A stretch of DNA of 64,000 bases from Rossellomorea marisflavi. Its GTDB lineage: Bacteria > Bacillota > Bacilli > Bacillales > Bacillaceae_B. How positions within the stretch are numbered: position 1 is the first letter of the stretch; every line of letters starts with the position of its first letter. The DNA is taken from contig NZ_CP047095.1 of NCBI RefSeq assembly GCF_009806575.1, forward strand, positions 2,732,001-2,796,000, written 5' to 3'. Position numbers and translations under genes: made by a program. Shown one piece after another: positions 33,016-42,571 of the stretch. A model generated the notes under the pieces. It was given only the letters and a program-made list of their open reading frames with translations, was not told where the DNA came from and searched no databases.

Positions 33016-33370
33016 ATGGTCCACTCACTTTCATCACTAGTTAGTTTATTTCCTGTGTTTGACGTTTTGCGTTTTGTATGATTTCCACTTGGGGTATGCA
33101 TTTCGCCGATTTCGACATTTTCACTGTATATTCCCTAGAATACGCAATTCCGGGCAATTTTCCAAGTGCTTTGACTTTTACTGAGTGAAAGCACTTGTCC
33201 CCGCGTGTAAAAATAGCCGCTAACACGAATGTGATAACGGCCATGCTGATCATTCAATGTATTGAATTGTTCACTATGGACCGGACTTCATCCTGTTTCT
33301 CAACGTCCGATGTAATGGCTTTCCTGAGTGGATTATACCATAAAAGGGTATTGTCCTCAAACAGCAGCTG
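33016..33370. other. Intergenic region between ispA and dxs
   Basis: About 355 bases with no convincing gene. The only structure seen is the inverted repeat CAAGTGCTTT (33163-33172) / AAAGCACTTG (33188-33197) with a 15-base spacer and no T run, perhaps an operator or RNA hairpin. In B. subtilis these genes are closer together. Confidence 0.4.
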
Positions 33371-34249
33371 TCAGTGGTTACGCACGGCTATGAGGTTGGC
33401 GATCTCTTCAAGAAGGACCGTATCTCTGTCCACCCTTTTCAAGGACGCGAGTGCCCCATTGAGATGATATGCCAGCTTTTCCTTTGCTCCCGCCATGGTC
33501 AAAAGTTTCGGATAGGTGCTCTTATGTTTGGATTCATCGCTTCCGACCGGCTTTCCGATCAATTCTTCCGAACCCTCGATATCCAGGATATCGTCTTGGA
33601 TCTGGAAGGCAAGACCGATATGATAAGCAAACTCCTCTAAGGAAGCACGCTCTTCTTCAGAGGCATCTGACATGATGGCCCCTGCCATGACGGAGAACAT
33701 AAGAAGCTTGCCCGTTTTGCGGATATGGATCGACTGTAGTTCTTCTACGGTCAACTCTCCATTTTCCCCTTCGATATCGGCGACTTGACCTCCAACCATC
33801 CCCTCTGGCCCAGCACAGCGGGCAAGGAGGGCGATCAGTTCGACCTTCTTCTTGTCTGAGAGATGCTCATCTTCAGCAAGCAGTTGAAAGCTGAATGTGA
33901 GCAGCCCATCCCCTGCAAGGATGGCCATTGCCTCACCGAACACTTTATGATTCGTCGGGTTGCCCCTCCTCAAATCATCATCATCCATGGCAGGCAGATC
34001 ATCATGGATGAGGGAATATGTATGGATCATTTCAAGTGCAGAAGCCGCTGCCATCCCTGTTTTCGGATCCCGTCCGAAAGATTGCATGGTGGCCAGCACC
34101 ATGAGGGGGCGAAGTCTTTTGCCACCTGCCTGCAAGGAGTAGATCATCGACTCCTTCAGGTGATCGGGAAGGGTCAGAGCTTTCACCTTCCCGATCATAT
34201 GGTTGGTTACTTCAGAAAGATAGGTGGTTTGAAAATCATTGAACGACAT
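33371..34249 (-). CDS. ispA: Farnesyl diphosphate synthase IspA
   Basis: 292 residues starting MSFNDFQTTYL; ATG at 34249 has GGAGGA six bases upstream. First aspartate-rich motif in LIHDDLPAMDDDDLRRG, second in FQIQDDILDIEGS; the RPL motif in GGKRLRPLMVLA is present. It makes farnesyl diphosphate from isopentenyl and dimethylallyl diphosphate. It overlaps the end of xseB by the frame, so the genes are coupled. Confidence 0.96.
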   Translation of the reverse strand: MSFNDFQTTYLSEVTNHMIGKVKALTLPDHLKESMIYSLQAGGKRLRPLMVLATMQSFGRDPKTGMAAASALEMIHTYSLIHDDLPAMDDDDLRRGNPTNHKVFGEAMAILAGDGLLTFSFQLLAEDEHLSDKKKVELIALLARCAGPEGMVGGQVADIEGENGELTVEELQSIHIRKTGKLLMFSVMAGAIMSDASEEERASLEEFAYHIGLAFQIQDDILDIEGSEELIGKPVGSDESKHKSTYPKLLTMAGAKEKLAYHLNGALASLKRVDRDTVLLEEIANLIAVRNH

Positions 34250-34251
34250 GA

Positions 34252-34488
34252 TCATTCCTCCTCAGGGAGATCGATCGTTTGCTCCCCCTCATCCGTCATC
34301 ATCTTCGTAAGCTTATTCTCCGCTTGCTGAAGCGTATCGTGGCAATACTTAGAAAGGTTCATCCCCTTCTGATAGTAATCGATGGCCTGTTCCAAAGGGA
34401 CCTCGCCTTCTTCGAGCTTTTCTACGATTTCTTCAAGCTGGGCAATCGCCTCTTCAAACGTCGGTTCATTTTTCTTTGCTTTCGGCAT
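34252..34488 (-). CDS. xseB: Exodeoxyribonuclease VII small subunit
   Basis: 78 residues from MPKAKKNEPTF at 34488; typical for XseB. The core TFEEAIAQLEEIVEKLEEGE and LEQAIDYYQKGMNLSKYC is the family signature, a small helical protein that binds several copies along XseA. It overlaps the end of xseA by 23 bases. Confidence 0.95.
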   Translation of the reverse strand: MPKAKKNEPTFEEAIAQLEEIVEKLEEGEVPLEQAIDYYQKGMNLSKYCHDTLQQAENKLTKMMTDEGEQTIDLPEEE

Positions 34489-35842
34489 GTGGTTCACTCT
34501 CCTCAATAGAATCTGCCTTACAATGTATTCGACCATCCTTGACCCGGACGGTCAGGGATTGTCCTTTTTGCACCTGTGCAACCGAGGTGATCAAACTGTC
34601 ATCTTCACTGTAGGACAAGCTATATCCACGTTCCATGACTTTCAATGGGCTCAGCGCCTCCATCGTCGAGAGAATCGACAAGAACTGTTGGCGCTTCTCC
34701 TTCAGTCCAGAGGCATATTGCTTTTCAAGTCGTGACTGCATGGATCGCAATCGTTCCCCTTGAAGCTTGATCATACGATCCGGATGAAGACGAAGCATCC
34801 TTTCAGTTAATTGACCGGTATGGTCCTGCAGCTCTTTGAGACGGGAGGCTGCTGCCCTGTCCATCTTCTCATTGAGACGGTCGAGTTGCTCCATCTTCTG
34901 CTGGTAGACCAGATGAGGATTTCGTAACGAATAGGACCTTCTCAGTGTTTCCAGCCGTTGACGGTCATGGTTGAGCCTGTTTTTGAAGGCTTTGATGAGC
35001 CGGAGTTTACGGTTCATCACCCGTTCAAGGAGGTCATCAATGTGGGGAACGGCAAGCTCTCCGGCAGCAGTAGGGGTCGGCGCCCTGAGATCGGCTACAA
35101 AGTCTGCAATGGTGAAATCTGTTTCATGTCCGACTGCTGAAATGATGGGAACCATCGAGTCTGCTATGGCATCTGCAACAATCTCTTCGTTGAATGCCCA
35201 TAACTCTTCAATGGATCCGCCACCCCTGCCGATGATCAATACATCGATTGTCGGGTCTTCATTGACTTTATGGATGGCCTCCGCAACGGAAGCCGGTGCT
35301 TTTTCCCCCTGGACCAGTGCAGGATAGACGAGGACTTCCCCGATGGGGTATCTCCTTTTGATGGTAGTGATGATATCTCTGATGGCCGCTCCTGTCGGGG
35401 ACGTGACGACAGCGATCCTGGACGGGAAGGAAGGGATCTTCTTTTTTCTGGACTCATCGAAATATCCGGCACCCTTCAGCTTTTCCTTGAGTTGTTCATA
35501 CGCAAGATACAGAGCACCGATACCGTCGGGCTGCATATCCTTCACATAAATTTGATACTGTCCGCCTGCTTCGTAGACGGATAGATCTCCGCGAATGAGA
35601 ACATTCATCCCGTTTTCCGGTCTGAACTTCAGCGACTGATTCTGGCTTGAAAACATCACGGCCAGGATGCGTGCCTTTTCATCTTTCAACGTGAAATACA
35701 TATGACCGCTGGAATGCCGTTTGAAGTTCGAGATCTCCCCTTTGACGTAGACACCGTTCAAATGGGGATCCCGGTCGAATTTCCGTTTTATGTATTTTGT
35801 CAGAGCTTGTACGGTTAAGTAGGTTGCTTGTTCCATCTCCAT
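34466..35842 (-). CDS. xseA: Exodeoxyribonuclease VII large subunit
   Basis: 458 residues from ATG at 35842 (MEMEQATYLTVQAL); the frame is open upstream without ribosome site. An OB fold (YVKGEISNFKRHSSGHMYF), then the catalytic domain with VVTSPTGAAIRDI and LIIGRGGGSIEELWAFN, and a C-terminal coiled coil. With XseB it degrades single-stranded DNA from both ends. Confidence 0.96.
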   Translation of the reverse strand: MEMEQATYLTVQALTKYIKRKFDRDPHLNGVYVKGEISNFKRHSSGHMYFTLKDEKARILAVMFSSQNQSLKFRPENGMNVLIRGDLSVYEAGGQYQIYVKDMQPDGIGALYLAYEQLKEKLKGAGYFDESRKKKIPSFPSRIAVVTSPTGAAIRDIITTIKRRYPIGEVLVYPALVQGEKAPASVAEAIHKVNEDPTIDVLIIGRGGGSIEELWAFNEEIVADAIADSMVPIISAVGHETDFTIADFVADLRAPTPTAAGELAVPHIDDLLERVMNRKLRLIKAFKNRLNHDRQRLETLRRSYSLRNPHLVYQQKMEQLDRLNEKMDRAAASRLKELQDHTGQLTERMLRLHPDRMIKLQGERLRSMQSRLEKQYASGLKEKRQQFLSILSTMEALSPLKVMERGYSLSYSEDDSLITSVAQVQKGQSLTVRVKDGRIHCKADSIEESEPHAESKEK

Positions 35843-35971
35843 GTGAGTCCTGACTCCTTTTTTGCATGTACTGGGCGTCTGAATGAGCAGGTGCTCAATC
35901 AAAAGAAAGGGACGCATCCGCTGTCCCTTCCATTGGTATCCATTGTACTATGTTTCACTCATTTTTACGAT

Positions 35972-36817
35972 TCAAAACATGCCCGTGGCAGACTTCACTG
36001 TATTATGAAGAAGCATGGTGATGGTCAAAGGGCCGATTCCACCTGGAACCGGTGTAAGCAAGCCGGCCCGTCCCATCACGTCATCGGCATCGACATCACC
36101 GCAAACGCCGCCATCTTCTCCCCTGTTCATACCAGCATCGATGACCAGGGCTCCGGGTTTAATGGCTTCTCTTCCGATAAACCCGGCCTTTCCTGCGGCG
36201 GAGATGAGGATGTCGGCCTGTCTGGTGAGGGAAAAGAGATCCTCCGTGATCGATTGACATTGTGTTACAGTCGCATCACGGTTCACTAGCATCGTCCCTA
36301 ACGGTTTACCGATCAGATTGCTCTTACCGATGATCACCACGTGACGGCCTGCGATGGGGATTTTCTCATGCTGAAGCATTTTGGTGATGGCGAGGGGGGC
36401 GCAAGGGTGGAAGGTTTCCTGAGCGGTTGCCAACCTGCCGATGGAAAGGGGATGAAGGCCATCGATATCCTTCGTCGGGGATACCGCCCCCACGACGCTG
36501 GCGGGGTCGATATGGCCGGGAAGGGGCAACTGGACGAGGATACCGTGTATATGGCCGGCTGTGTTCAACTGATCAATGAGTCCAACTAACTGGTCTTGAT
36601 CGGCAGACTCAAAGTGATGGAGTTCGGAATGGATACCGACATCGGAACAAGCCTTTTCTTTTAACCTGACAAAGGACCTCGATGCAGGATTATCCCCGAC
36701 GAGGATGATGGCAAGTCCCGGAGTGATGCCACGTTGTTTCAGCTTTCTGACCCGGGCCTTCAATTCCAGACGCCACTCATTAGAAATCTTCGTACCATCT
36801 ATGATCCTGGTCGACAT
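35972..36817 (-). CDS. folD: FolD, methylenetetrahydrofolate dehydrogenase/cyclohydrolase, with Tyr to Phe change
   Basis: 281 residues starting MSTRIIDGTKISNEW (AAGGGAG upstream). The catalytic Lys is kept in FVRLKEKAC, Gln in HGILVQLPLPGH, Asp in KDIDGLHP, and the second signature is PGGIGPLTITM. The usual Tyr in 'S-x-x-Y-V-x-x-K' is Phe here (SRSFVRLK) and the 'PCTPxG' motif reads PCAPLA. In E. coli and human enzymes that Tyr assists the cyclohydrolase step, so activity may be shifted. The gene sits where folD is found in Bacillus. Confidence 0.93.
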   Translation of the reverse strand: MSTRIIDGTKISNEWRLELKARVRKLKQRGITPGLAIILVGDNPASRSFVRLKEKACSDVGIHSELHHFESADQDQLVGLIDQLNTAGHIHGILVQLPLPGHIDPASVVGAVSPTKDIDGLHPLSIGRLATAQETFHPCAPLAITKMLQHEKIPIAGRHVVIIGKSNLIGKPLGTMLVNRDATVTQCQSITEDLFSLTRQADILISAAGKAGFIGREAIKPGALVIDAGMNRGEDGGVCGDVDADDVMGRAGLLTPVPGGIGPLTITMLLHNTVKSATGMF

Positions 36818-36838
36818 CCGCACAAGCTCCCTTCTCGA

Positions 36839-37222
36839 TCAGTCTTGCTTCACTTTGGACAGCACTCCATTGACGAACTTACTTGACTGCTCGTCTCCGA
36901 AAATCTTGGCAATCTCAACGGCTTCATTAATCGCGACTTTTCCAGGTACGTCCTCTACATGAAGAAGTTCATAGGTACCGATACGCAAAATATTGCGATC
37001 GACCTTGGCCAATCGATCGAACGACCATTTTTCAAGATTCCCTTTGATGACCTCGTCGATGGAATCCTGGTGTTCAATGAACCCAAGCACAAGCTGCTGT
37101 AGGTATGCATCCATCTTCTCTTCTTCCAACACATTCGAAAGGGCCGCCTCCGGCTCAATCCCGCTCATATCTATTTGAAATAACGCCTGCAATGCCTTTT
37201 CACGGGCTACTCTTCTTTTCAT
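36839..37222 (-). CDS. nusB: Transcription antitermination factor NusB
   Basis: 127 residues, all helical: MKRRVAREKALQALFQID, NVLEEEKMDAYLQQLVLG, and the C-terminal ELLHVEDVPGKVAINEAVEI are hallmarks of NusB. It binds the boxA RNA with NusE in rRNA antitermination. Directly upstream of folD as in B. subtilis. Confidence 0.96.
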   Translation of the reverse strand: MKRRVAREKALQALFQIDMSGIEPEAALSNVLEEEKMDAYLQQLVLGFIEHQDSIDEVIKGNLEKWSFDRLAKVDRNILRIGTYELLHVEDVPGKVAINEAVEIAKIFGDEQSSKFVNGVLSKVKQD

Positions 37223-37423
37223 GATAATGACTCCTTTTAATCCAAACTCAATTTACATACCTTTGATAATAGCACAAACCGGCACCAATACGCACGCGTA
37301 ACTAAAAAAATCAATATTCTAAAAACAATAATGATAAATGGGATTGGAAGGTTAATCAACTACGAAAGAAACTTACATATCCAGACGGCCCCGTTTGTTT
37401 AAGCCGTTTCAGCCCCCGTCCGT

Positions 37424-37956
37424 TTATTCGCACAGCACATGATTGATAAATTCTGTTTTTGCTTCGGTATATCTCTCACGGTCATGAATATATTCTTGTG
37501 CTAACCGTCTTTTAAGTGCAGCATATTGATCCGCAAGACGTATCTCGAAATATAAGTTGCTCACCCCAGCGTTTTTCTCCTTCTTGCATGAGATGTAAAT
37601 GAGCTACCCGTTTATCGTTCTTTACTTTTACAAACAATCTCCTCCACTGCTGTTTGTCTAATTCGGGGTACATAATGCCAATCGTATATAGATAGATGCT
37701 CCGCTATTCTGTTGATCTGTCCAAATCATGAAAAAGAAGCCATCAAGTCGATAATGGGCTTAGCGGGCAGATCGGGAATGGCTGTACTTCCAATGTGTTC
37801 TACTTCCTTGACTCCGAATGCAGAAAGGATGCGGTGCAGCTCTTTGCTTTCCAGGATACCTCTATCCTTCCAAGTGAGGTCTGAATTCTTGATCTCAATT
37901 GTTTCATATGCCCATACCGGGATATTCCGCTGATCATCATTGGTCATATCGCCCAT
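37424..37956 (-). pseudogene. GrpB/UPF0157-family pseudogene
   Basis: Pieces of one GrpB-type protein are spread over three frames. The first 76 codons read normally (VKEVEHIGSTAIPDLPAKPIID), then the frame stops at a TGA. HLSIYDWHYVP, DKQQWRRLFVKVKNDK with HLHLMQEGEKRWGEQLIF, and DQYAALKRRLAQEYIHD follow in shifted frames to a TAA at 37424. At least three indels are needed, so unlike the G-run cases this is real decay (or a badly assembled patch). The family is related to nucleotidyltransferases of unknown role. Confidence 0.85.
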
Positions 37957-38211
37957 CCTCCTTGAACAAAGCGCTATCAGTTATCACAGGTTCGATATCC
38001 GCCGAAACTTACTGCGTTGGTATCAAGCGGCGTACCCTTCCTTATAAAAGCTTCGCTTTCGATTGGGCATTCTCACTCCCTCGCCCTCATCGTTTTTTAT
38101 GGACTGTGTTGCGTCCAATATTATTGAAGCAGGGGCGGGTCGTCCTGGACCGTCATACATAAGCTGAGCCATTGAAAAGATGGAACACCCTTATCCTCCA
38201 TTCCGAAAGAA
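37957..38211. other. Intergenic region with a possible gene remnant
   Basis: About 250 bases between the GrpB pseudogene and asp23. A minus-strand stretch encodes about 44 coding-like residues including ASIILDATQSIKNDEGEGVR before a stop, with no start; it may be a remnant of another decayed gene. No promoter or RNA is evident. Confidence 0.3.
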
Positions 38212-38215
38212 AAAG

Positions 38216-38242
38216 GGCAGCCCATGACAGGCTGCCCTTTTC
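38216..38242 (-). terminator. Terminator of the accBC-asp23 operon
   Basis: Minus strand AAGGGCAGCC / GGCTGCCCTT with a loop TGTCAT, then T-rich sequence. Confidence 0.88.
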
Positions 38243-38244
38243 TA

Positions 38245-38655
38245 CTACATTTCTTCTTCAATCTCAGGTTCGATCCTTTGATTTTCAAACTGTACGCCGA
38301 CGATATGAACGTTGACTTCTTCTGCCTCTAGGGCCGTCATGTTCAAGAGTGCCTGACGGATATTGTCCTGGATCTTTTGGGCGACATTCGGAATGGAGAC
38401 GCCGAACTGCATGATGCAGTATACATCGATCAGGATACCGTCTTCAGCAAGTTCCACTTTGACACCTTTACCATGATTTTTCTTGCCTAGGCGTTCAACG
38501 ACACCTGACGCAAAGTTTCCGCGCATCTGTGAGACGCCTTCCACTTCAGAGGCCGCGATCCCCGCAATGACCTCGATCACTTCCGGAGCGATTTCGATCT
38601 TCCCAAGTCCGTCTTTACCGTGAGACATCTGTAAAAGATTTTGATTTTCCGCCAT
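38245..38655 (-). CDS. yqhY: Asp23/Gls24 family protein YqhY
   Basis: 136 residues: GKIEIAPEVIEVIAGIAASEVEGVSQMRG, then ILIDVYCIMQFGVSIPNVAQKIQ are Asp23-family hallmarks. In Bacillus it is encoded after accBC and affects acetyl-CoA carboxylase activity; loss is harmful. It follows accC by 23 bases. Confidence 0.94.
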   Translation of the reverse strand: MAENQNLLQMSHGKDGLGKIEIAPEVIEVIAGIAASEVEGVSQMRGNFASGVVERLGKKNHGKGVKVELAEDGILIDVYCIMQFGVSIPNVAQKIQDNIRQALLNMTALEAEEVNVHIVGVQFENQRIEPEIEEEM

Positions 38656-38678
38656 TCGTGGTCCCTCCCTGGATTTCT

Positions 38679-40031
38679 CTAGGATTTCATAATTTCATAT
38701 TTCTCTAGGAATTTCGTATTGAAATCTCCACCTACAAAGGTTTCGTGTTCCAACAGTTTCAAGTGGAATCCGATGGTTGTGTGAACTCCTTCGACAACGA
38801 ATTCATTCAGTGCACGCTTCATCCTTGAAATGGCTTCTTCCCTCGTTGCCCCGAATGAAATGACCTTCGCGATCATGCTATCGTAGTAAGGCGGGATCAT
38901 ATAACCAGGATATGCAGCAGAATCGACCCTTACACCTACACCGCCTGGAGGCAGATACATCTCGATCCTTCCCGCGGATGGCATGAAGTTCTTTTCAGGA
39001 TTCTCTGCGTTGATGCGGCACTCGATCGCCCACCCGTTGAAGGTCACATCTTCTTGTGTCAGGGAAAGTTTCTCCCCTGAAGCCACCCGGATCTGTTCCT
39101 TGATGAGGTCGACGCCAGTGACTTGTTCCGTCACGGGATGTTCGACCTGGATACGGGTATTCATCTCCATGAAATAGAAGGATTGCTGATTGTAATCATA
39201 GATAAATTCTACCGTGCCGGCACCTGTATAATCAACCGCTTCTGCCGCTTTTACAGCAGCATCTCCCATTCTTTCCCGAACTTCTTCGTTCAAGGCAGGT
39301 GACGGGCTTTCTTCAAGGAGCTTTTGCAGACGACGTTGGATCGTGCAGTCACGCTCCCCGAGGTGGATGACGTTCCCGAAATTATCAGCCATGACCTGGA
39401 TCTCGACGTGACGGAAATCCTCGATGAATTTCTCGATATAGACACCCGGGTTCCCGAATGCCGTCATTGCTTCCTGCTGGGTGATGTTGACACCCTTCAC
39501 GAGCTCTTCTTCGGTCTTCGCAACACGGATCCCTTTACCTCCACCGCCGGCAGTCGCCTTGATGATGACAGGATATCCCATGGATTCAGCAAGTGCTACT
39601 GCTTCTTCTGCATCCTTGACGATCCCTTTGGAGCCGGGAACGACGGGTACACCTGCTTCGCGCATCGTTTCACGCGCCACATCCTTCGTACCCATTTTCG
39701 AAATGGCTTCAGGTGATGGGCCGATGAAAGTGATGTGGCATTCGCGGCATAATTCCGCGAAATCAGAGTTCTCCGCAAGGAAGCCATAGCCTGGATGGAT
39801 CGCATCACAGCCTGTGAGCTTTGCAACAGAGATGATATTCGTGAAATTCAGGTAGCTGTCTTTCGACGTCTTCGGACCGATACAATATGCTTCATCGGCC
39901 AGCTGTACGTGTAGTGCTTCTTTATCTGCTTCGGAGTAGACGGCTACGCTTTCGATGTCCATATCCCGGCAAGCCCGGATGATGCGGACGGCGATCTCTC
40001 CCCGATTGGCAACTAATACTTTCTTAATCAT
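38679..40031 (-). CDS. accC: Biotin carboxylase subunit of acetyl-CoA carboxylase
   Basis: 450 residues. N-terminal [23 protein letters not shown]-grasp glycine loop [13 protein letters not shown], the bicarbonate/biotin residues in [15 protein letters not shown] and [16 protein letters not shown]. It carboxylates biotin on AccB with ATP and bicarbonate, first half of malonyl-CoA synthesis for fatty acids. 15 bases after accB. Confidence 0.98.
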   Translation of the reverse strand: MIKKVLVANRGEIAVRIIRACRDMDIESVAVYSEADKEALHVQLADEAYCIGPKTSKDSYLNFTNIISVAKLTGCDAIHPGYGFLAENSDFAELCRECHITFIGPSPEAISKMGTKDVARETMREAGVPVVPGSKGIVKDAEEAVALAESMGYPVIIKATAGGGGKGIRVAKTEEELVKGVNITQQEAMTAFGNPGVYIEKFIEDFRHVEIQVMADNFGNVIHLGERDCTIQRRLQKLLEESPSPALNEEVRERMGDAAVKAAEAVDYTGAGTVEFIYDYNQQSFYFMEMNTRIQVEHPVTEQVTGVDLIKEQIRVASGEKLSLTQEDVTFNGWAIECRINAENPEKNFMPSAGRIEMYLPPGGVGVRVDSAAYPGYMIPPYYDSMIAKVISFGATREEAISRMKRALNEFVVEGVHTTIGFHLKLLEHETFVGGDFNTKFLEKYEIMKS

Positions 40032-40046
40032 GAGTCCATTCGCTCC

Positions 40047-40529
40047 TTATTCAGGTTTCACCAAGAACAATGGCTGACCGTATTCGACCAGTTGACCATC
40101 CTTCACTAGGATCTCGGCGATTTCCCCTTTTACTTCGGCTTCGATTTCGTTGAACAGCTTCATGGCTTCAACGATGCAGACAACGGAATTCTCGTCCACT
40201 TTGGAGCCCAATTTCACATAGGCACCTGATTCTGGTGAAGAGGATTGATAGAATGTCCCTACCATCGGTGACGTGATGGTATGAAGATTGGATTGATCTG
40301 CAGGTGCTTCCGCTGCCGGTGCTTCCTGCTTTGGTGCAGGTGCTGCTGCAGCCGGAGCCTGTTGGATGGCCTGAACGGCCGGTTCGCGTACCTCTTGTAC
40401 GGCTTGTACTTGTTGTACAGCGTTCTTTTTCAGCTTGATCTTGGAACCTTCGTGCTCGTATGTAAATTCATCCACACTTGATTGGTCTACCAATTTGATT
40501 ATTTCCCGGATTTCTTGGATTTTTAACAC
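40047..40529 (-). CDS. accB: Biotin carboxyl carrier protein
   Basis: 160 residues. An N-terminal helix ([19 protein letters not shown]), an Ala/Pro/Gln linker at about 45-85, and the biotinyl domain with the modified Lys in [12 protein letters not shown] (about residue 122). Carries CO2 between carboxylase and transferase. First gene of accB-accC-yqhY. Confidence 0.97.
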   Translation of the reverse strand: MLKIQEIREIIKLVDQSSVDEFTYEHEGSKIKLKKNAVQQVQAVQEVREPAVQAIQQAPAAAAPAPKQEAPAAEAPADQSNLHTITSPMVGTFYQSSSPESGAYVKLGSKVDENSVVCIVEAMKLFNEIEAEVKGEIAEILVKDGQLVEYGQPLFLVKPE

Positions 40530-40710
40530 AATTTTACACCCCTCTTAATGGTTAACTAATTATGACTAGCTACTAATATCATACGATAATATCTAGTCTA
40601 AATTCAACATATGATTCTTGTTGTGGTGGGACTTACCTATCCCTTACCCTTATTCTAGACCTTTTCAACAAAAAAATAAAATGGTTACCCGAAAAAATGG
40701 AGAACAAAAA

Positions 40711-40743
40711 AAGCCTGACCTCCCCTTCCGGGAAATCAGGCTT
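40711..40743 (-). terminator. Terminator of the spoIIIA operon
   Basis: Minus strand AAGCCTGA ... TCAGGCTT stem with an inner CCC/GGGG pairing, then seven T; eleven bases after the spoIIIAH stop. Confidence 0.88.
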
Positions 40744-40753
40744 TGGAGCGGGC

Positions 40754-41290
40754 TTAATTATTCGGCTGGAACTCTACTGCAACCGGCTTCAATTGACCGA
40801 CTTCACTTTTGACGAGGCGGATGATTTCATTGGCCTCAGTGGCACTATGCTCTTTATCAGACTTGACTGTGATACGGATATTCTCTGCTGATGCCCTGAC
40901 GAGTGCATCCTTGTAGCCCATCGTTTTGATCAGCGTTTCAAGGACTTCCTCTGTCATGGCCGAATCCTTCAGGTTTTCCATTTCTTCATAGGCAGCGCTT
41001 TTATCTTCTGCCGAAACTTCCGGATCTCCCACTTTCGCTTCAAGTTCCTCCCTCATCTGATCCCGCTTCTCATTTACTTCGATGCGGAGGGCTTCGAACA
41101 TTTCATTGCCGGCAGCATCCGTCACCACTTCCACATCACCCGATGTTTCTTTGTCCTTTGCCCCTTTTTTTGCATCTTCTGCTGCGAAATCCGTGGCCTG
41201 CTGCGTAGGTGAAGTGATGTAATATACCGATAGGACAATCACAAGGCTCAGCATCGTCAACAACCATACCGTTTGCTTTTTCAATAACAT
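40754..41290 (-). CDS. spoIIIAH: Stage III sporulation protein AH
   Basis: 178 residues from MLLKKQTVWLLTM at 41290 (AAGGGGG upstream). One membrane segment (about 8-26), then a periplasm-like helical linker and the C-terminal ring-building domain (LVRASAENIRITVKSDKEHS). It forms, with forespore SpoIIQ, the channel between mother cell and forespore. Last gene of the operon. Confidence 0.95.
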   Translation of the reverse strand: MLLKKQTVWLLTMLSLVIVLSVYYITSPTQQATDFAAEDAKKGAKDKETSGDVEVVTDAAGNEMFEALRIEVNEKRDQMREELEAKVGDPEVSAEDKSAAYEEMENLKDSAMTEEVLETLIKTMGYKDALVRASAENIRITVKSDKEHSATEANEIIRLVKSEVGQLKPVAVEFQPNN

Positions 41291-41304
41291 GTATCGTTTC
41301 CCCC

Positions 41305-41943
41305 TTATTTTTTCGGTAGGACCGAAACCCGGTGGCTTGGTACATCCAGCGTACGGGTCACTGCCTCGATGATCCATTTTTTCAGCTGTATATTATCGGC
41401 TCCCTTGGCTACTACCAGGACTCCGCTTACTTTTGGTTTTTTTGTTTCTTTGATGATGGGAACTTCTTTCTCTCCATCCCGGATGATCACGATCTGCTCT
41501 TCCTTGTTGCTTTCCTGGATGGACCGTTCCCCGCCTTGCTTGTCTACCTCATCGGTCTTCTGATTGGATTGGGTCGCATTTTTCTCGAACACCTTGCTCT
41601 CCGTTGCTTCGACGTTGACGACGACATGGGCTTCGCTCACACCGACAATCTGATCGAGCGCTTCCTTGAGCTGATTCTTATAATGTTCTTCATATTCTTT
41701 CATCAGCTGCTCCGTATCGGATTCTTTTGACCCAAAAGCCGGTACCTCCTCAGGACTACTAGAAACTTCGACGGCATCTTTTTTCGGTACCCATAGATCA
41801 CTCATCAGCATAAAGGCTACCCCGAGGAGCAATACGATCAGGACGTATTGATATTTCTTCCCTTTCTTACCTGGCGGAGGGTTTGGCCTTTCCTTTGAAA
41901 ACCATTCCTTCAATGCTTGTAACGGTCCTTTATCGAGATTCAC
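41305..41943 (-). CDS. spoIIIAG: Stage III sporulation protein AG
   Basis: 212 residues. Membrane segment YVLIVLLLGVAFMLMSDLWV at about 30-49, then the ring-building domain with EEHYKNQLKEALDQIVGVSE and the conserved VEATESKVFEKNATQSNQKT loop. It assembles a large ring in the SpoIIIA-SpoIIQ channel. Starts inside the end of spoIIIAF (14-base overlap). Confidence 0.95.
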   Translation of the reverse strand: MNLDKGPLQALKEWFSKERPNPPPGKKGKKYQYVLIVLLLGVAFMLMSDLWVPKKDAVEVSSSPEEVPAFGSKESDTEQLMKEYEEHYKNQLKEALDQIVGVSEAHVVVNVEATESKVFEKNATQSNQKTDEVDKQGGERSIQESNKEEQIVIIRDGEKEVPIIKETKKPKVSGVLVVAKGADNIQLKKWIIEAVTRTLDVPSHRVSVLPKK

Positions 41944-42547
41944 GGGATGAATTCCCCCCTTCGACTGAAATGATTAGCTGATCCTGGTCCAGACTCCATT
42001 TTTCTGCTAGAAATGAGGCGATCCCTGAGTTGTCATTTTTTGCTTCCCTGTTTACCTTCTTCTCTTGTGAATCGATCTCCACCATCTGTACCGCTTCTAC
42101 CGAATCATCTTTTTCCTCCGTCAGATGAACCGTGACGCTCGTGATGCTCTCGGGCAACCGGTCCAGATCTTCGGCCTGTATGTCGACACTGTCAATGACT
42201 TTGTTATGCCGGTCCATCATCTCCTTTTCAGCATCGTTTTTCATTTGGACAGCCATTTGTTCTAAAATATATGCACGCTGTGAAGCTTGTATTTCTTTTT
42301 TCTTCGATTCAATCGAATTTTCTACAGATTGACTGGTTGATTGCTTCCAATCCATGGACGCAAGGGCTGCGTCAAAATCGGTTGTGAACAATTTAAGGAG
42401 TGGCGTCAAGATGATCGTGATCAGGATGAGACCGGTGACGATTTTGGCATACTTCTTCATGTTCGAGCTTGGCAGGAGCATGTCGATGACCGTCGCCAAG
42501 AGGATGAACACGATGATGTTCGTGATCCATTCGGTTAAAAATGACAT
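41930..42547 (-). CDS. spoIIIAF: Stage III sporulation protein AF
   Basis: 205 residues: two N-terminal membrane segments (WITNIIVFILLATVIDMLLP; YAKIVTGLILITIILTPLL) and a C-terminal ring-building domain ending in a short acidic/basic tail. Channel component. Overlaps spoIIIAG. Confidence 0.94.
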   Translation of the reverse strand: MSFLTEWITNIIVFILLATVIDMLLPSSNMKKYAKIVTGLILITIILTPLLKLFTTDFDAALASMDWKQSTSQSVENSIESKKKEIQASQRAYILEQMAVQMKNDAEKEMMDRHNKVIDSVDIQAEDLDRLPESITSVTVHLTEEKDDSVEAVQMVEIDSQEKKVNREAKNDNSGIASFLAEKWSLDQDQLIISVEGGNSSRESR

Positions 42548-42571
42548 CGGGGATCCTCCTTTTGAAAGCTG

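Noticed and set aside
33041-33253. 70-residue minus-strand frame between ispA and dxs
   Set aside because: No ribosome site, unusual composition and no likeness to known proteins; the region is better read as intergenic.
37899-38162. 87-residue plus-strand frame near the GrpB pseudogene
   Set aside because: No ribosome site and overlaps the start of the GrpB remnant; composition is not coding-like.
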